DNA of 64,000 bases from Tessaracoccus flavescens (GTDB lineage Bacteria > Actinomycetota > Actinomycetes > Propionibacteriales > Propionibacteriaceae): NCBI RefSeq assembly GCF_001998865.1, contig NZ_CP019607.1:3472001-3536000 (forward strand). The letters are read 5' to 3'. Position numbers and translations under genes: made by a program. This document shows positions 1 to 6,707 of the stretch, one piece after another. Position 1 is the stretch's first letter; every line of letters begins with the position of its first letter. The notes under the pieces are model-generated. The model was not told the DNA's origin, made no database searches, and saw nothing but the letters and a program-made list of their open reading frames with translations.

Positions 1-126
1 ACGGTCGCGCTGGATCGCGGTGCCCATGGCTCCGTCGATCACGAGGATCCGCCTGCGGAGCGCCTCGGTCAGTTCACCGGTCGCGTCGGGGCGGATCTGC
101 GGCTCGAGCGTGGTCTGGACAGGCAT
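1..126 (-). CDS. metH: Methionine synthase MetH, N-terminal fragment (runs off the window)
   Basis: Forty-two codons read leftward from the ATG at 126 to the window edge. The end of the fragment reads ILVIDGAMGTAIQRD, the typical start of the homocysteine-binding domain of cobalamin-dependent methionine synthase, which moves a methyl group from methyltetrahydrofolate to homocysteine. The zinc cysteines and the cobalamin domains would lie outside the window. Upstream, an actinobacterial -10-like TAGACT is seen about 90 bp away on the minus strand. No complete cobalamin riboswitch could be recognised in the 206-bp leader region. The call rests on the short diagnostic motif. Confidence 0.85.
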   Translation of the reverse strand, partial: MPVQTTLEPQIRPDATGELTEALRRRILVIDGAMGTAIQRDR

Positions 127-272
127 GAAAGAAAACCCTTCCCTCGGAAGGCGTCCTTGGATTTCGCCGAGCGTGGCGGGCCCTGCCCGCTGCAACGCCT
201 CTCGGTGGCACACAGTCTAGGGCGAAGCCGCGGCCCCAGTCACGGCCGTTCGCTGTGCGAGGACGAGACGAT

Positions 273-305
273 CCCCGGGAGCCACGGCTTCGCGGCTACC
301 CGGGG
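273..305 (-). terminator. Hairpin downstream of the MurA gene
   Basis: CCCCGGG at 273-279 pairs with CCCGGGG at 299-305, extended by AGCC/GGCT inside. It lies 28 bp past the stop codon of the MurA gene. There is no clear T-run, so it may work as a weak intrinsic terminator or transcript end. Confidence 0.5.
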
Positions 306-332
306 AATCGGACGTGCTGAGTCGGGAGAGGC

Positions 333-1874
333 TCAGTCGTCGGTGGTGACGTCGCCCCAGAACACGTTGATGTTGGCGCCCAGTTTGTTCAGCCGCTGCG
401 GCAGGTCCTCGTAGCCACGGTTGATCACGTAGACGTCCATCAGGTTCGTCGTGCCGCGGGCCGCGAGCGCGGCGAGCAGGACGCAGACCGCTGGGCGCAG
501 GGCGGGAGGCGAGTCGATCTGCCTGCCGCGCCAGTTCGTGGGGCCGATGATCAGGAGGCGGTGCGCGTCCATCAGTTGGATGTTGGCGCCGAGCTCGGTG
601 AGCTTCGACAGGTGGATCGCCCGGTTGTCGTAGACCCAGTCGTAGATGATCGACTGGCCGGTCGCCGTAGCGCAGATCACCGCGAAGAACGGCAGGTTGT
701 CGATGTTGAGGCCCGGGAACGGCATCGGGTGGATCTTGTCCAGGGGCGCGTGCAGCTCGGACGGCTTGACCGTTACGTCGATCAGGCGGGTCTTGCCGTT
801 GTGGCTGGTGTACTCCTCGGAGAGCTCGAAGACCTGGCCCATCTCGTCCAGGACGGCGAACTCGACCTCGAGGAACTCGATGGGGCAGCGGCGCACGGTG
901 ATCTCGGACCTGGTCACGATGCCCGCCGTCAGCAGGCTCATCGCCTCGATCGGGTCCTCGGAGATGTAGTACTCCACGTCGGTGTCGATGTTCTCGACGC
1001 CGTAGATGGTCAGCGTGGTGGTGCCGATGCCGTCGATGCGGACGCCGAGGCGCTCGAGGAAGAAGCAGAGGTCCTGCACCATGTAGTTGCCGGACGCGTT
1101 GCGCAGCGTCGTGACGCCCGGCGTGCGGGCGGCGGCCATGATCGCGTTCTCGGTGACGGTGTCGCCGCGCTCGATCAGCGTGACGGAGCGTTCGTCCTCC
1201 TTGTCGCGGTTGACCACTGCCTGGTAGTTGCCCTCCGTCGCGGTGACGCGAAGGCCCATCTTGTGCAGCGCCGCCATGTGGGGATGGACGGTGCGCGCGC
1301 CGAGGTCACAGCCGCCGGCGTAGGGGAGCTTGAAGTCGTCGAACTCGTGCAGGAGGGGGCCGAGGAACATCAGGATCGAGCGGGTGCGACGGGCTGCGCG
1401 CTCGTCGATCGTCTCCGGAGTGAGGCGCGCGGGGCGCACGATCTCCAGGTCGTTGCCATCGCCGATCCAGGTCAGCTTCACCCCTATCGAGGTGAGCACC
1501 TCGCTGATCCGGTCGACCTCCTCAATGCGCGCGATGCCGCGAAGCACGGTGCGGCCGTGGTTCAGCAGGCTGGCGCACAGCACCGCCATGGCGGCATTCT
1601 TCGAGGTTCGCACGTCGATTTCGCCGGAGAGGGTCGTGGGGCCCTGGATCTCGAAGTTGACCGCTCCCTGGGTCGCCGTCTGGATCAGCGGCATCTCCAA
1701 CGCCTCGGCGAGGCGGTTGATCATGCTCAGGGAGAGGTTCTGCTGACCGGTCTCGATGCGGTGCACGGCACTCTGGACGGTGCCGAGTTCCTCGGCCAGC
1801 TTCTTCTGCGACCAGCCACGGGCTGTGCGGGCGTCGCGGATCATGCGGCCGATTGACTCACTCGTTGCGCTCAT
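333..1874 (-). CDS. murA: HTH domain fused to UDP-N-acetylglucosamine 1-carboxyvinyltransferase (MurA)
   Basis: 513 aa, about 90 longer than stand-alone MurA. Residues 8-64 form an XRE-type helix-turn-helix (WSQKKLAEELG, VQSAVHRIETGQ). The rest is an EPSP-synthase-like fold that transfers enolpyruvate from PEP to UDP-GlcNAc, the first committed step of peptidoglycan synthesis. Lys92 in TSKNAAM and Cys189 in AGGCDLGAR match the catalytic lysine and the PEP/fosfomycin cysteine of E. coli MurA; NRGYEDL near the C-terminus matches the conserved active-site arginine loop. The ATG at 1874 has no Shine-Dalgarno, but TAGTCT ends six bases before it, so the mRNA may be leaderless. An 18-bp palindrome overlaps this promoter, so autoregulation is likely (inference). 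HTH-MurA fusions are known in actinobacteria. Confidence 0.9.
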   Translation of the reverse strand: MSATSESIGRMIRDARTARGWSQKKLAEELGTVQSAVHRIETGQQNLSLSMINRLAEALEMPLIQTATQGAVNFEIQGPTTLSGEIDVRTSKNAAMAVLCASLLNHGRTVLRGIARIEEVDRISEVLTSIGVKLTWIGDGNDLEIVRPARLTPETIDERAARRTRSILMFLGPLLHEFDDFKLPYAGGCDLGARTVHPHMAALHKMGLRVTATEGNYQAVVNRDKEDERSVTLIERGDTVTENAIMAAARTPGVTTLRNASGNYMVQDLCFFLERLGVRIDGIGTTTLTIYGVENIDTDVEYYISEDPIEAMSLLTAGIVTRSEITVRRCPIEFLEVEFAVLDEMGQVFELSEEYTSHNGKTRLIDVTVKPSELHAPLDKIHPMPFPGLNIDNLPFFAVICATATGQSIIYDWVYDNRAIHLSKLTELGANIQLMDAHRLLIIGPTNWRGRQIDSPPALRPAVCVLLAALAARGTTNLMDVYVINRGYEDLPQRLNKLGANINVFWGDVTTDD

Positions 1875-1884
1875 CAGGCCAGAC

Positions 1885-1902
1885 TATCTCATCTGTGAGA
1901 TA
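1885..1902. promoter_or_regulatory. Palindromic operator between murA and lpd
   Basis: TATCTCA-TCTG-TGAGATA is a perfect 7-bp inverted repeat with a 4-bp centre. On the minus strand its right arm runs into the presumed -10 box (TAGTCT) of the HTH-MurA gene, 10 bp from the start codon. Its size and place fit a dimeric XRE repressor; the HTH domain of the adjacent MurA is the obvious candidate ligand. The lpd promoter lies about 50 bp away on the other side and might also be affected. Confidence 0.65.
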
Positions 1903-1954
1903 AGGTGCGGCTTGTCAGGGCAATTGTGTGTCGGCGGGCACGAGATCTGGGCAC

Positions 1955-1960
1955 TACAGT
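1955..1960 (+). promoter_or_regulatory. -10 box of lpd (leaderless arrangement)
   Basis: TACAGT ends 7 nt before the lpd ATG at 1968, and no Shine-Dalgarno lies between, which places the likely transcription start on or next to the start codon. No convincing -35 box was seen. Confidence 0.45.
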
Positions 1961-1967
1961 AGGCCAC

Positions 1968-3368
1968 ATGAGCTCAGAATTTGACGTCGTTGTTCTCGGC
2001 GCCGGTCCTGGCGGCTACGTCGCTGCCATCCGCGCCGCCCAGCTCGGCCTGAAGGTCGGGATCATCGAGAAGCGTTACTGGGGCGGTGTCTGCCTCAACG
2101 TCGGGTGCATCCCGACCAAGTCGCTGCTGCGCAACGCGGAGCTGGCGCACATCTTCAACCACGAGGCCGACACCTTCGGCATCGAGGGGGAGGTGACCTT
2201 CTCGTACCCGAAGGCCTTCAAGCGCAGCCGCGCCGTGTCGGACAGGATGACAAAGGGCGTCCACTTCCTGATGAAGAAGAACAAGATCACCGAGATCGAC
2301 GGTTGGGGCACGTTCGTCGACGCCAACACCATCGAGGTCGAGTCCGACTCCGGTGAGAAGCAGCGCGTCACGTTCAAGAACGCGATCATCGCCACCGGCG
2401 CAACCACGAGGATGCTGCCGGGAACCGAGCGTTCCGCCAACGTCGTCACCTACGAGGAGCAGATCCTCGCCGACGACGTCCCCGGGTCGATCATCATCGG
2501 CGGCTCCGGCGCGATCGGCACCGAGTTCGCCTACGTGCTCAGCCAGTATGGCGTGAAGGTCACCATCGTCGAGTTCCTCGACCGCATGGTGCCGACCGAG
2601 GACGCCGAGGTCTCGGCAGAGCTCGCCAAGGCATACAAGAAGCTGGGCGTGAGCGTCCTCACCTCGACGAAGGTGGAGGGTATCGAGGACACCGGCTCCG
2701 GCGTCCGCGTCACCGTCAGCCCTGCGCAGGGCGGCGAGCAGCAGGTGCTCGAGGCCGACCGCTTCCTGTCCGCCGTCGGCTTCGCGCCGCGCATCGACGG
2801 CTACGGCCTCGAGAACACCGGCGTCGAGCTCACCGAGCGCAAGGCCATCGCCATCGACGACCAGATGCGCACCAACGTCGCCAACATCTTCGCGATCGGC
2901 GACTGCACCGGAAAGCTGATGCTCGCCCACACCGCCGAGGCCCAGGGCGTCCTCGCCGCCGAGGCCATCGCGGGGGAGGAGACGCACCCGATCAACTACG
3001 ACATGATCCCGCGCGCCACCTACTGCCAGCCGCAGGTCGCGTCGTTCGGCTACACCGAACAGCAGGCCAAGGACAAGGGCTACGAGGTCAAGGTCTCGAA
3101 GTTCCCGTTCGCCGCCAACGGCAAGGCGTGGGGTCTCGGCGACGGCTCCGGCTTCATCAAGATCGTCGCTGACGCCCGCTACAACGAGCTGCTCGGCGCC
3201 CACATGATCGGCCCCGACGTCACGGAGCTGCTGCCCGAGCTGACCCTCGCCCAGGCCTACGACCTGACCGCGGACGAGGTCGGCCACAACATCCACGCGC
3301 ACCCGACGCTCTCCGAGGCCATCAAGGAGGCCGCAGAGGGCATCGCGGGCAAGATGATCAACTTCTGA
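1968..3368 (+). CDS. lpd: Dihydrolipoyl dehydrogenase
   Basis: 466 aa, the usual length. E3 flavoprotein of the pyruvate and 2-oxoglutarate dehydrogenase and glycine cleavage complexes; it reoxidises dihydrolipoamide with NAD+. Seen in order: FAD-binding GAGPGGY at the N-terminus, redox-active disulfide [13 protein letters not shown] near residue 40, NAD-binding [10 protein letters not shown] near 180, second FAD motif AIGDCTG near 310, and the C-terminal HAHPTLSE with the catalytic His-Glu pair. An in-frame start exists upstream at 1905, but the ATG at 1968 puts the FAD motif at the usual distance and sits directly behind a -10 box. A strong terminator follows, so this looks like a single-gene unit. 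Confidence 0.96.
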   Translation: MSSEFDVVVLGAGPGGYVAAIRAAQLGLKVGIIEKRYWGGVCLNVGCIPTKSLLRNAELAHIFNHEADTFGIEGEVTFSYPKAFKRSRAVSDRMTKGVHFLMKKNKITEIDGWGTFVDANTIEVESDSGEKQRVTFKNAIIATGATTRMLPGTERSANVVTYEEQILADDVPGSIIIGGSGAIGTEFAYVLSQYGVKVTIVEFLDRMVPTEDAEVSAELAKAYKKLGVSVLTSTKVEGIEDTGSGVRVTVSPAQGGEQQVLEADRFLSAVGFAPRIDGYGLENTGVELTERKAIAIDDQMRTNVANIFAIGDCTGKLMLAHTAEAQGVLAAEAIAGEETHPINYDMIPRATYCQPQVASFGYTEQQAKDKGYEVKVSKFPFAANGKAWGLGDGSGFIKIVADARYNELLGAHMIGPDVTELLPELTLAQAYDLTADEVGHNIHAHPTLSEAIKEAAEGIAGKMINF

Positions 3369-3379
3369 TCCCACACCCG

Positions 3380-3414
3380 ACGGCGGCGCGACCTACCAGG
3401 GCGCGCCGCCGTTT
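3380..3414 (+). terminator. Intrinsic terminator after lpd
   Basis: CGGCGGCGCG (3381-3390) pairs perfectly with CGCGCCGCCG (3402-3411) and is followed by TTT. It lies 12 bp after the lpd stop codon. Confidence 0.8.
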
Positions 3415-3458
3415 CGCGTTCCCGTCCACGCGCACCGAACCACGGGTTAGCGTGAGGC

Positions 3459-3812
3459 ATGAGCACGGCACATGACTTCTTCTCCGAATACACGAAGGCC
3501 CTCCTCGCGCGTGACGCGGACCGGATAGCCGATCTGTACGCGGTGCCCGCGCTGATCCTCTTCCCTGGAAGCTCGACACCGGTCAGCGACCGGGCGCAGA
3601 CGCGCGACTTCTTCTCCTCGGCGATGGGTCAGTACGACGGTGTGGAGGTCGCGCGACCCGAGATCGACGTGGTCGCGGCCACAGACAACTCCATCTGGGC
3701 CGACGTCACGTGGCACTACCACCCAGGGGCGGCACCCGAGCGGAACATGTACCAGCTGATCCTCGACGGCGAGAAGTGGCGGATCGCCGTGCTCACCCCG
3801 CTGCTGCTCTGA
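3459..3812 (+). CDS. SnoaL/NTF2-like fold protein
   Basis: 117 aa. The pattern DFFSEYTKALLARDADRIADLY, then a beta-rich half ending WRIAVLTPLLL, is that of small NTF2-like (nuclear transport factor 2 / SnoaL) proteins, which form a cone-shaped pocket. Members range from isomerases and polyketide cyclases to subunits with no known activity, so no reaction can be assigned. TAGCGT lies just upstream of the ATG and there is no clear ribosome site, so a leaderless start is possible. It stands alone between the lpd terminator and a small lipoprotein gene on the same strand. Confidence 0.7.
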   Translation: MSTAHDFFSEYTKALLARDADRIADLYAVPALILFPGSSTPVSDRAQTRDFFSSAMGQYDGVEVARPEIDVVAATDNSIWADVTWHYHPGAAPERNMYQLILDGEKWRIAVLTPLLL

Positions 3813-3887
3813 CCTGGTGTCCGACCGGCGGTTGGCGGCATCGACTACCGTCGAGGGCAACATCCGCGGTTGGAAGGAGGGCTCCTG

Positions 3888-4121
3888 ATGGCTCCCGCAC
3901 GCACTGCCCGTCTCGTCGTCGCGCTGCTCGGTCTCATTGCTGGCGTCCTGCTCACCGCCTGCGATCCTCCGGTCGGTTCGACGCCGTCGCCACAGCCGAG
4001 CGCGCCCGCCAGCCCGTCGCCGTCGGACGCACCAGTTCCGAGCACGCCCCAGACAACGCGCACACCCAACATCGTCACTGATCCGGTCCCGATCCCCAGC
4101 GTGGCTCCCGAACAGTCCTGA
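3888..4121 (+). CDS. Small proline/serine-rich lipoprotein
   Basis: 77 aa. A basic N-terminus and hydrophobic stretch end in the lipobox LLTAC, with the cysteine at residue 25. The mature part is a low-complexity Pro/Ser/Thr linker (SPSPSDAPVPS type) with no recognisable domain, so the product is probably a lipid-anchored surface peptide of unknown function. The ATG at 3888 is preferred over the in-frame upstream start at 3870 because GGAGGG stands at the right distance before 3888. Confidence 0.6.
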   Translation: MAPARTARLVVALLGLIAGVLLTACDPPVGSTPSPQPSAPASPSPSDAPVPSTPQTTRTPNIVTDPVPIPSVAPEQS

Positions 4122-4125
4122 GCGG

Positions 4126-4245
4126 TCAGCCTGGTGAGGACTCCCAGGCGTGCCGCACGAGCTCGCGCAGCACGGCTCCGTCGATGTGGTCGAGGTTCGT
4201 GACGTACAGGCAGCTGACGCCCCGCCGGTGCGGGCCGAGCCGGGC
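4126..4245 (-). pseudogene. C-terminal remnant of a DUF1801-type protein
   Basis: About 39 codons on the minus strand read GVSCLYVTNLDHIDGAVLREL and then a stop. This matches, from memory, the C-terminal signature of DUF1801 proteins (GVGCLYIKRL, DVDLDVLREL). The rest of the gene is missing: at its upstream end the reading runs into the aldo/keto reductase fragment. Together the two fragments mark a deletion or recombination scar. Confidence 0.45.
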
Positions 4246-4980
4246 TACGGGACCAGGTCGTGCTGTCGACGAAGTTCGGGTTCCAGGACGTCAACGTCCC
4301 GGATCGCGAGGCGTGGGAGCCCAAGGGTGCGGCCCGCTACATCCGCGGCGCCGTCGAGGACTCGCTGCGTCGGCTGCAGACCGACCGACCGGATCGACCT
4401 GCTGCAGATGCACTCGCCCGATCCGGAGACCCCGATCGAGGACACCCTCGCTGCGCTGACCGAACTCGTCGGAGAGGGGAAGGTGCGCTACATCGGCCAC
4501 TCCAACTTCACGCCCGAACAGGCGGTCGAGGCCGCCGAGGTGGCCACGCGCGACGGCTACGAGTCGTTCATTTCGACGCAGAACGAGTACTCGCTCGTCT
4601 CGCGGGAGTTCGAGGTCACCATGCAACCGGTCGCCATCGAGTACGGGCTGGGGGTCTTCCCGTACTTCCCGCTCGCCAACGGCCTGCTGACCGGCAAGTA
4701 CACCCGCGAGGGCGGGGGAGAGGGGCGGCTCCGCACGCTGAAGCCCGCCCTGCTGGCCGACACCGACTGGGACCAGCTCGAGGCGTATCAGCGCATCTGC
4801 GACGAGGCGGGCCACTCCATGCTCGACGTCACGTTCCAGTGGCTGCTCGCGCAGCCGAACATCTCGTCGGTGATCGCCGGTGCGACCCGTCCGGAGCAGG
4901 TGGCACGGAACGCGCAGGCAGGGTCGGCCGAGGTGCCGCGCGATGTGCTCGTCGCGGTCGACGATCTCTTCGCCAGGTGA
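4239..4980 (+). pseudogene. Aldo/keto reductase, truncated and frameshifted
   Basis: Two frames together make most of an aldo/keto reductase. The first reads DQVVLSTKFGFQD to LRRLQTDR; the second reads IDLLQMHSPDPETPIEDTL, then GKVRYIGHSNF, and ends properly at 4980. The frames are joined at GACCGACCGACCGG (4379-4392), where an ACCG unit appears duplicated (net +4). The N-terminal part that carries the catalytic Asp and Tyr is absent. The gene is therefore very probably dead. An intact reductase of the same superfamily lies at 31376-32263. Confidence 0.75.
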
Positions 4981-5024
4981 GCGCGATACCTACTACCTCA
5001 CGATCTGGGGCAGTGGAGAACGCC

Positions 5025-5225
5025 ATGCACATCCAGGATCTGTTCCCGCCGGCTCCGCGGCCGTCGCTCGCGCTGAAGCTGGCCCGCGCAACGGCCGAGG
5101 CGCTGCTCGGTGAGCCGCCGCCTGCCCAGTGGCCCGATGTAGAAGCTGTGCTGATCGCGACCGGACGCGTTCGCGTCCCGGAAGACGCGCCAGGCCTCGC
5201 GGATCGGCTTGCGGCGTTCGGCTAA
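5025..5225 (+). CDS. Hypothetical 66-aa protein
   Basis: The ATG at 5025 is preceded by GGAGAA (5015-5020). The product begins MHIQDLFPPAPRP and is rich in Ala, Pro and Leu, with a short helical middle (LALKLARATAEALLG). No family is recognised. It is convergent with the crr gene, only 2 bp separating the stop codons. Codon use looks chromosomal. It may be a real small gene or the tail of a longer lost one. Confidence 0.4.
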   Translation: MHIQDLFPPAPRPSLALKLARATAEALLGEPPPAQWPDVEAVLIATGRVRVPEDAPGLADRLAAFG

Positions 5226-5227
5226 CC

Positions 5228-5689
5228 TCAGATCGTCCGGAACAGCGGCTCTCCGGCCCTGACATAACCGCCGATCACGTCCGAGGATGTCGTGTCGGGC
5301 GCCTGATCCATCAGCACCACGAGCACCGTGCGCTCCATGCCGTCGGCAGTGATCGCTGCGGGATCCCATTCGACGATCGGCGTGCCTGCGGTCACGGTCG
5401 AGCCCTGCTCGGCGAGCACCTCGAAGCCCTCACCCTTGAGCTGCACGGTGTTGATCCCGACGTGCACCAGCACGCCGACGGCGCCGTCGACGAGCAGAAT
5501 GAAGGCGTGTGGATCGAGCTTGAGCAACATGCCGTCGGCCGGCGCGACTACCAGTTGCATGCCGTCAGGCGGCTCGATGCCGACGCCGGGGCCGACCAGC
5601 TGGTCGGCGAACGTGGGGTCCTTGACATCCTTCAGCGCGAGGACCTCGCCGTCGCACGGTGCGGATACCTGCACAGTTGCTCCCAACAT
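5228..5689 (-). CDS. crr: PTS glucose-type IIA component
   Basis: 153 aa, full length for a free-standing EIIA of the glucose family. It takes phosphate from HPr and passes it to IIB domains of sugar permeases, and in many bacteria has regulatory roles. His76 in VHVGINTVQLKGEGF is the phosphorylated histidine; His61 in DPHAFIL is the second active-site histidine. No permease or HPr gene is adjacent. The ATG at 5689 lacks a clear ribosome site. The gene reads away from the left end of the Tn7-like element, which sits 150 bp upstream of its start. Confidence 0.92.
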   Translation of the reverse strand: MLGATVQVSAPCDGEVLALKDVKDPTFADQLVGPGVGIEPPDGMQLVVAPADGMLLKLDPHAFILLVDGAVGVLVHVGINTVQLKGEGFEVLAEQGSTVTAGTPIVEWDPAAITADGMERTVLVVLMDQAPDTTSSDVIGGYVRAGEPLFRTI

Positions 5690-5834
5690 CGTAGTTGTGC
5701 CACGACATTATCGTCTGCAGGCTTGTTCCGGCACCCGGGAGCCGGATAACCGAGCCGGAGGAACTCGCCCGGGCGCGTGTCCGATAAGCCACATTATGTC
5801 ATTACGGGGCCCTGGTCCTCGTGCCCGACCACGG

Positions 5835-5839
5835 CGCTA
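5835..5839. repeat. Left copy of 5-bp target-site duplication
   Basis: CGCTA directly precedes the TGT end of the transposon and is repeated exactly at 27729-27733. Five-bp duplications are typical of Tn7-type insertion. Confidence 0.9.
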
Positions 5840-5877
5840 TGTCTGATCCCACCAAACCAGGCCACTCTCCCACCAAA
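5840..5877 (+). repeat. Transposon left end with two TnsB-type repeats
   Basis: After the terminal TGTCTGA, the decamer TCCCACCAAA occurs at 5847-5856 and again at 5868-5877, exactly 21 bp (two helical turns) apart. Such spaced repeats are the usual binding sites for TnsB. The second repeat lies where the -35 box of tnsA would be, so the transposase could control its own transcription (inference). Confidence 0.8.
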
Positions 5878-5887
5878 GATGGGCTAC

Positions 5888-5893
5888 TATAGT
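5888..5893 (+). promoter_or_regulatory. -10 box of the tns operon
   Basis: TATAGT is a good actinobacterial -10 match, 43 bp before the tnsA ATG. A -35 box is not obvious; the TnsB repeat occupies that region. Confidence 0.5.
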
Positions 5894-5936
5894 TGTGTCC
5901 ACGATTCCCGTGTTTCCTGGCCACTGAGGAGACTGC

Positions 5937-6707
5937 ATGGCAGGACGGACGCAGCCGACGTACTTCAACGCCGCTGACCACACCGTCATCTCGTACCGAG
6001 ACGCCGACGCATCCGTTGAGCGACCGATCAGCGCTGACTTGGCGACGATCCCGTTCGAGGATGCGCCGCCCGCACGCTCGGTGCCGTCGTGGAAGGGCAA
6101 AAACGTCTACGAGGGCGACTATTGGGCCGCGACCACCAGAGGGTTCGTTCACCACGAATCCTTTCTAGAGCGCGAGTACCTCATGGCCGCTGACTTCGAT
6201 CCGTCGATCCTCGCCTTCTGCTGGCAGCCGTTCGTCCTGAAGTGGCCCAAGGGCACCAAGGGGCATCGCGGCCATGTCCCCGACTACTTCTGCCGCATCG
6301 ACAACGGCGACGGCCTCGTGGTTGACGTGAAGCGCCCGGACAAGGTTGAGGCCAATGCTCAGCAGTTCGCCATGACGCGGGAGGTGTGTGAGCAGGTGGG
6401 TTGGAAGTACGAGGTCTTCACCGGACTGCCCGAGCCTCGCCTGAGCAACATCACCTTCCTGTGCGGGTTCCGTCAGGACCGCTACTCCCCTGGTGCCGAG
6501 AACGTGGCCGCGCTCATAGATGCGTTCACCCCCGGGACCTCGCTGGAGGCAGGTGTCCGTCGCGCTGTGCGCGCTACCGGACGGCCTCGGCCTGTTGTCC
6601 ACGGCAACGTCCTTCACCTGCTCTGGCACGGCGTCTTGGCGGTCGATCTGGACGCACCGCTCGATCTTTCCTCCTTCGTGGCTGTGGCGACGGCGGTGGC
6701 CGCATGA
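5937..6707 (+). CDS. tnsA: TnsA-like transposase endonuclease subunit
   Basis: 256 aa. TnsA cuts the 5' ends of the transposon so that it moves by cut-and-paste with TnsB. The restriction-endonuclease-like core is visible: an acidic helix ESFLERE (Glu74-Glu80), Asp116 in HVPDYF, and VDVK with Lys132. These positions resemble the Glu63, Asp114 and Lys132 triad of Tn7 TnsA. The C-terminal third (after VHGNVLHLLWHG) would contact TnsC in the Tn7 model. GAGGAG stands before the ATG. The stop overlaps the tnsB start (ATGA). First gene of the transposition operon. Confidence 0.88.
   Translation: MAGRTQPTYFNAADHTVISYRDADASVERPISADLATIPFEDAPPARSVPSWKGKNVYEGDYWAATTRGFVHHESFLEREYLMAADFDPSILAFCWQPFVLKWPKGTKGHRGHVPDYFCRIDNGDGLVVDVKRPDKVEANAQQFAMTREVCEQVGWKYEVFTGLPEPRLSNITFLCGFRQDRYSPGAENVAALIDAFTPGTSLEAGVRRAVRATGRPRPVVHGNVLHLLWHGVLAVDLDAPLDLSSFVAVATAVAA

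Noticed and set aside
127..332. Cobalamin or SAM riboswitch upstream of metH
   Set aside because: A B12-dependent enzyme makes this plausible, but the conserved B12-box and core could not be identified in either strand of the gap.
561..1856. Long plus-strand frame opposite the MurA gene
   Set aside because: Shadow of high-GC coding sequence; Val/Asp/Arg-rich without any motif, and the opposite strand codes for an unmistakable MurA. Similar shadows lie opposite lpd, thrS, pfp and others.
3845..4324. Minus-strand frame over the small lipoprotein gene
   Set aside because: No motif and no ribosome site; the plus strand has a lipobox and Shine-Dalgarno.
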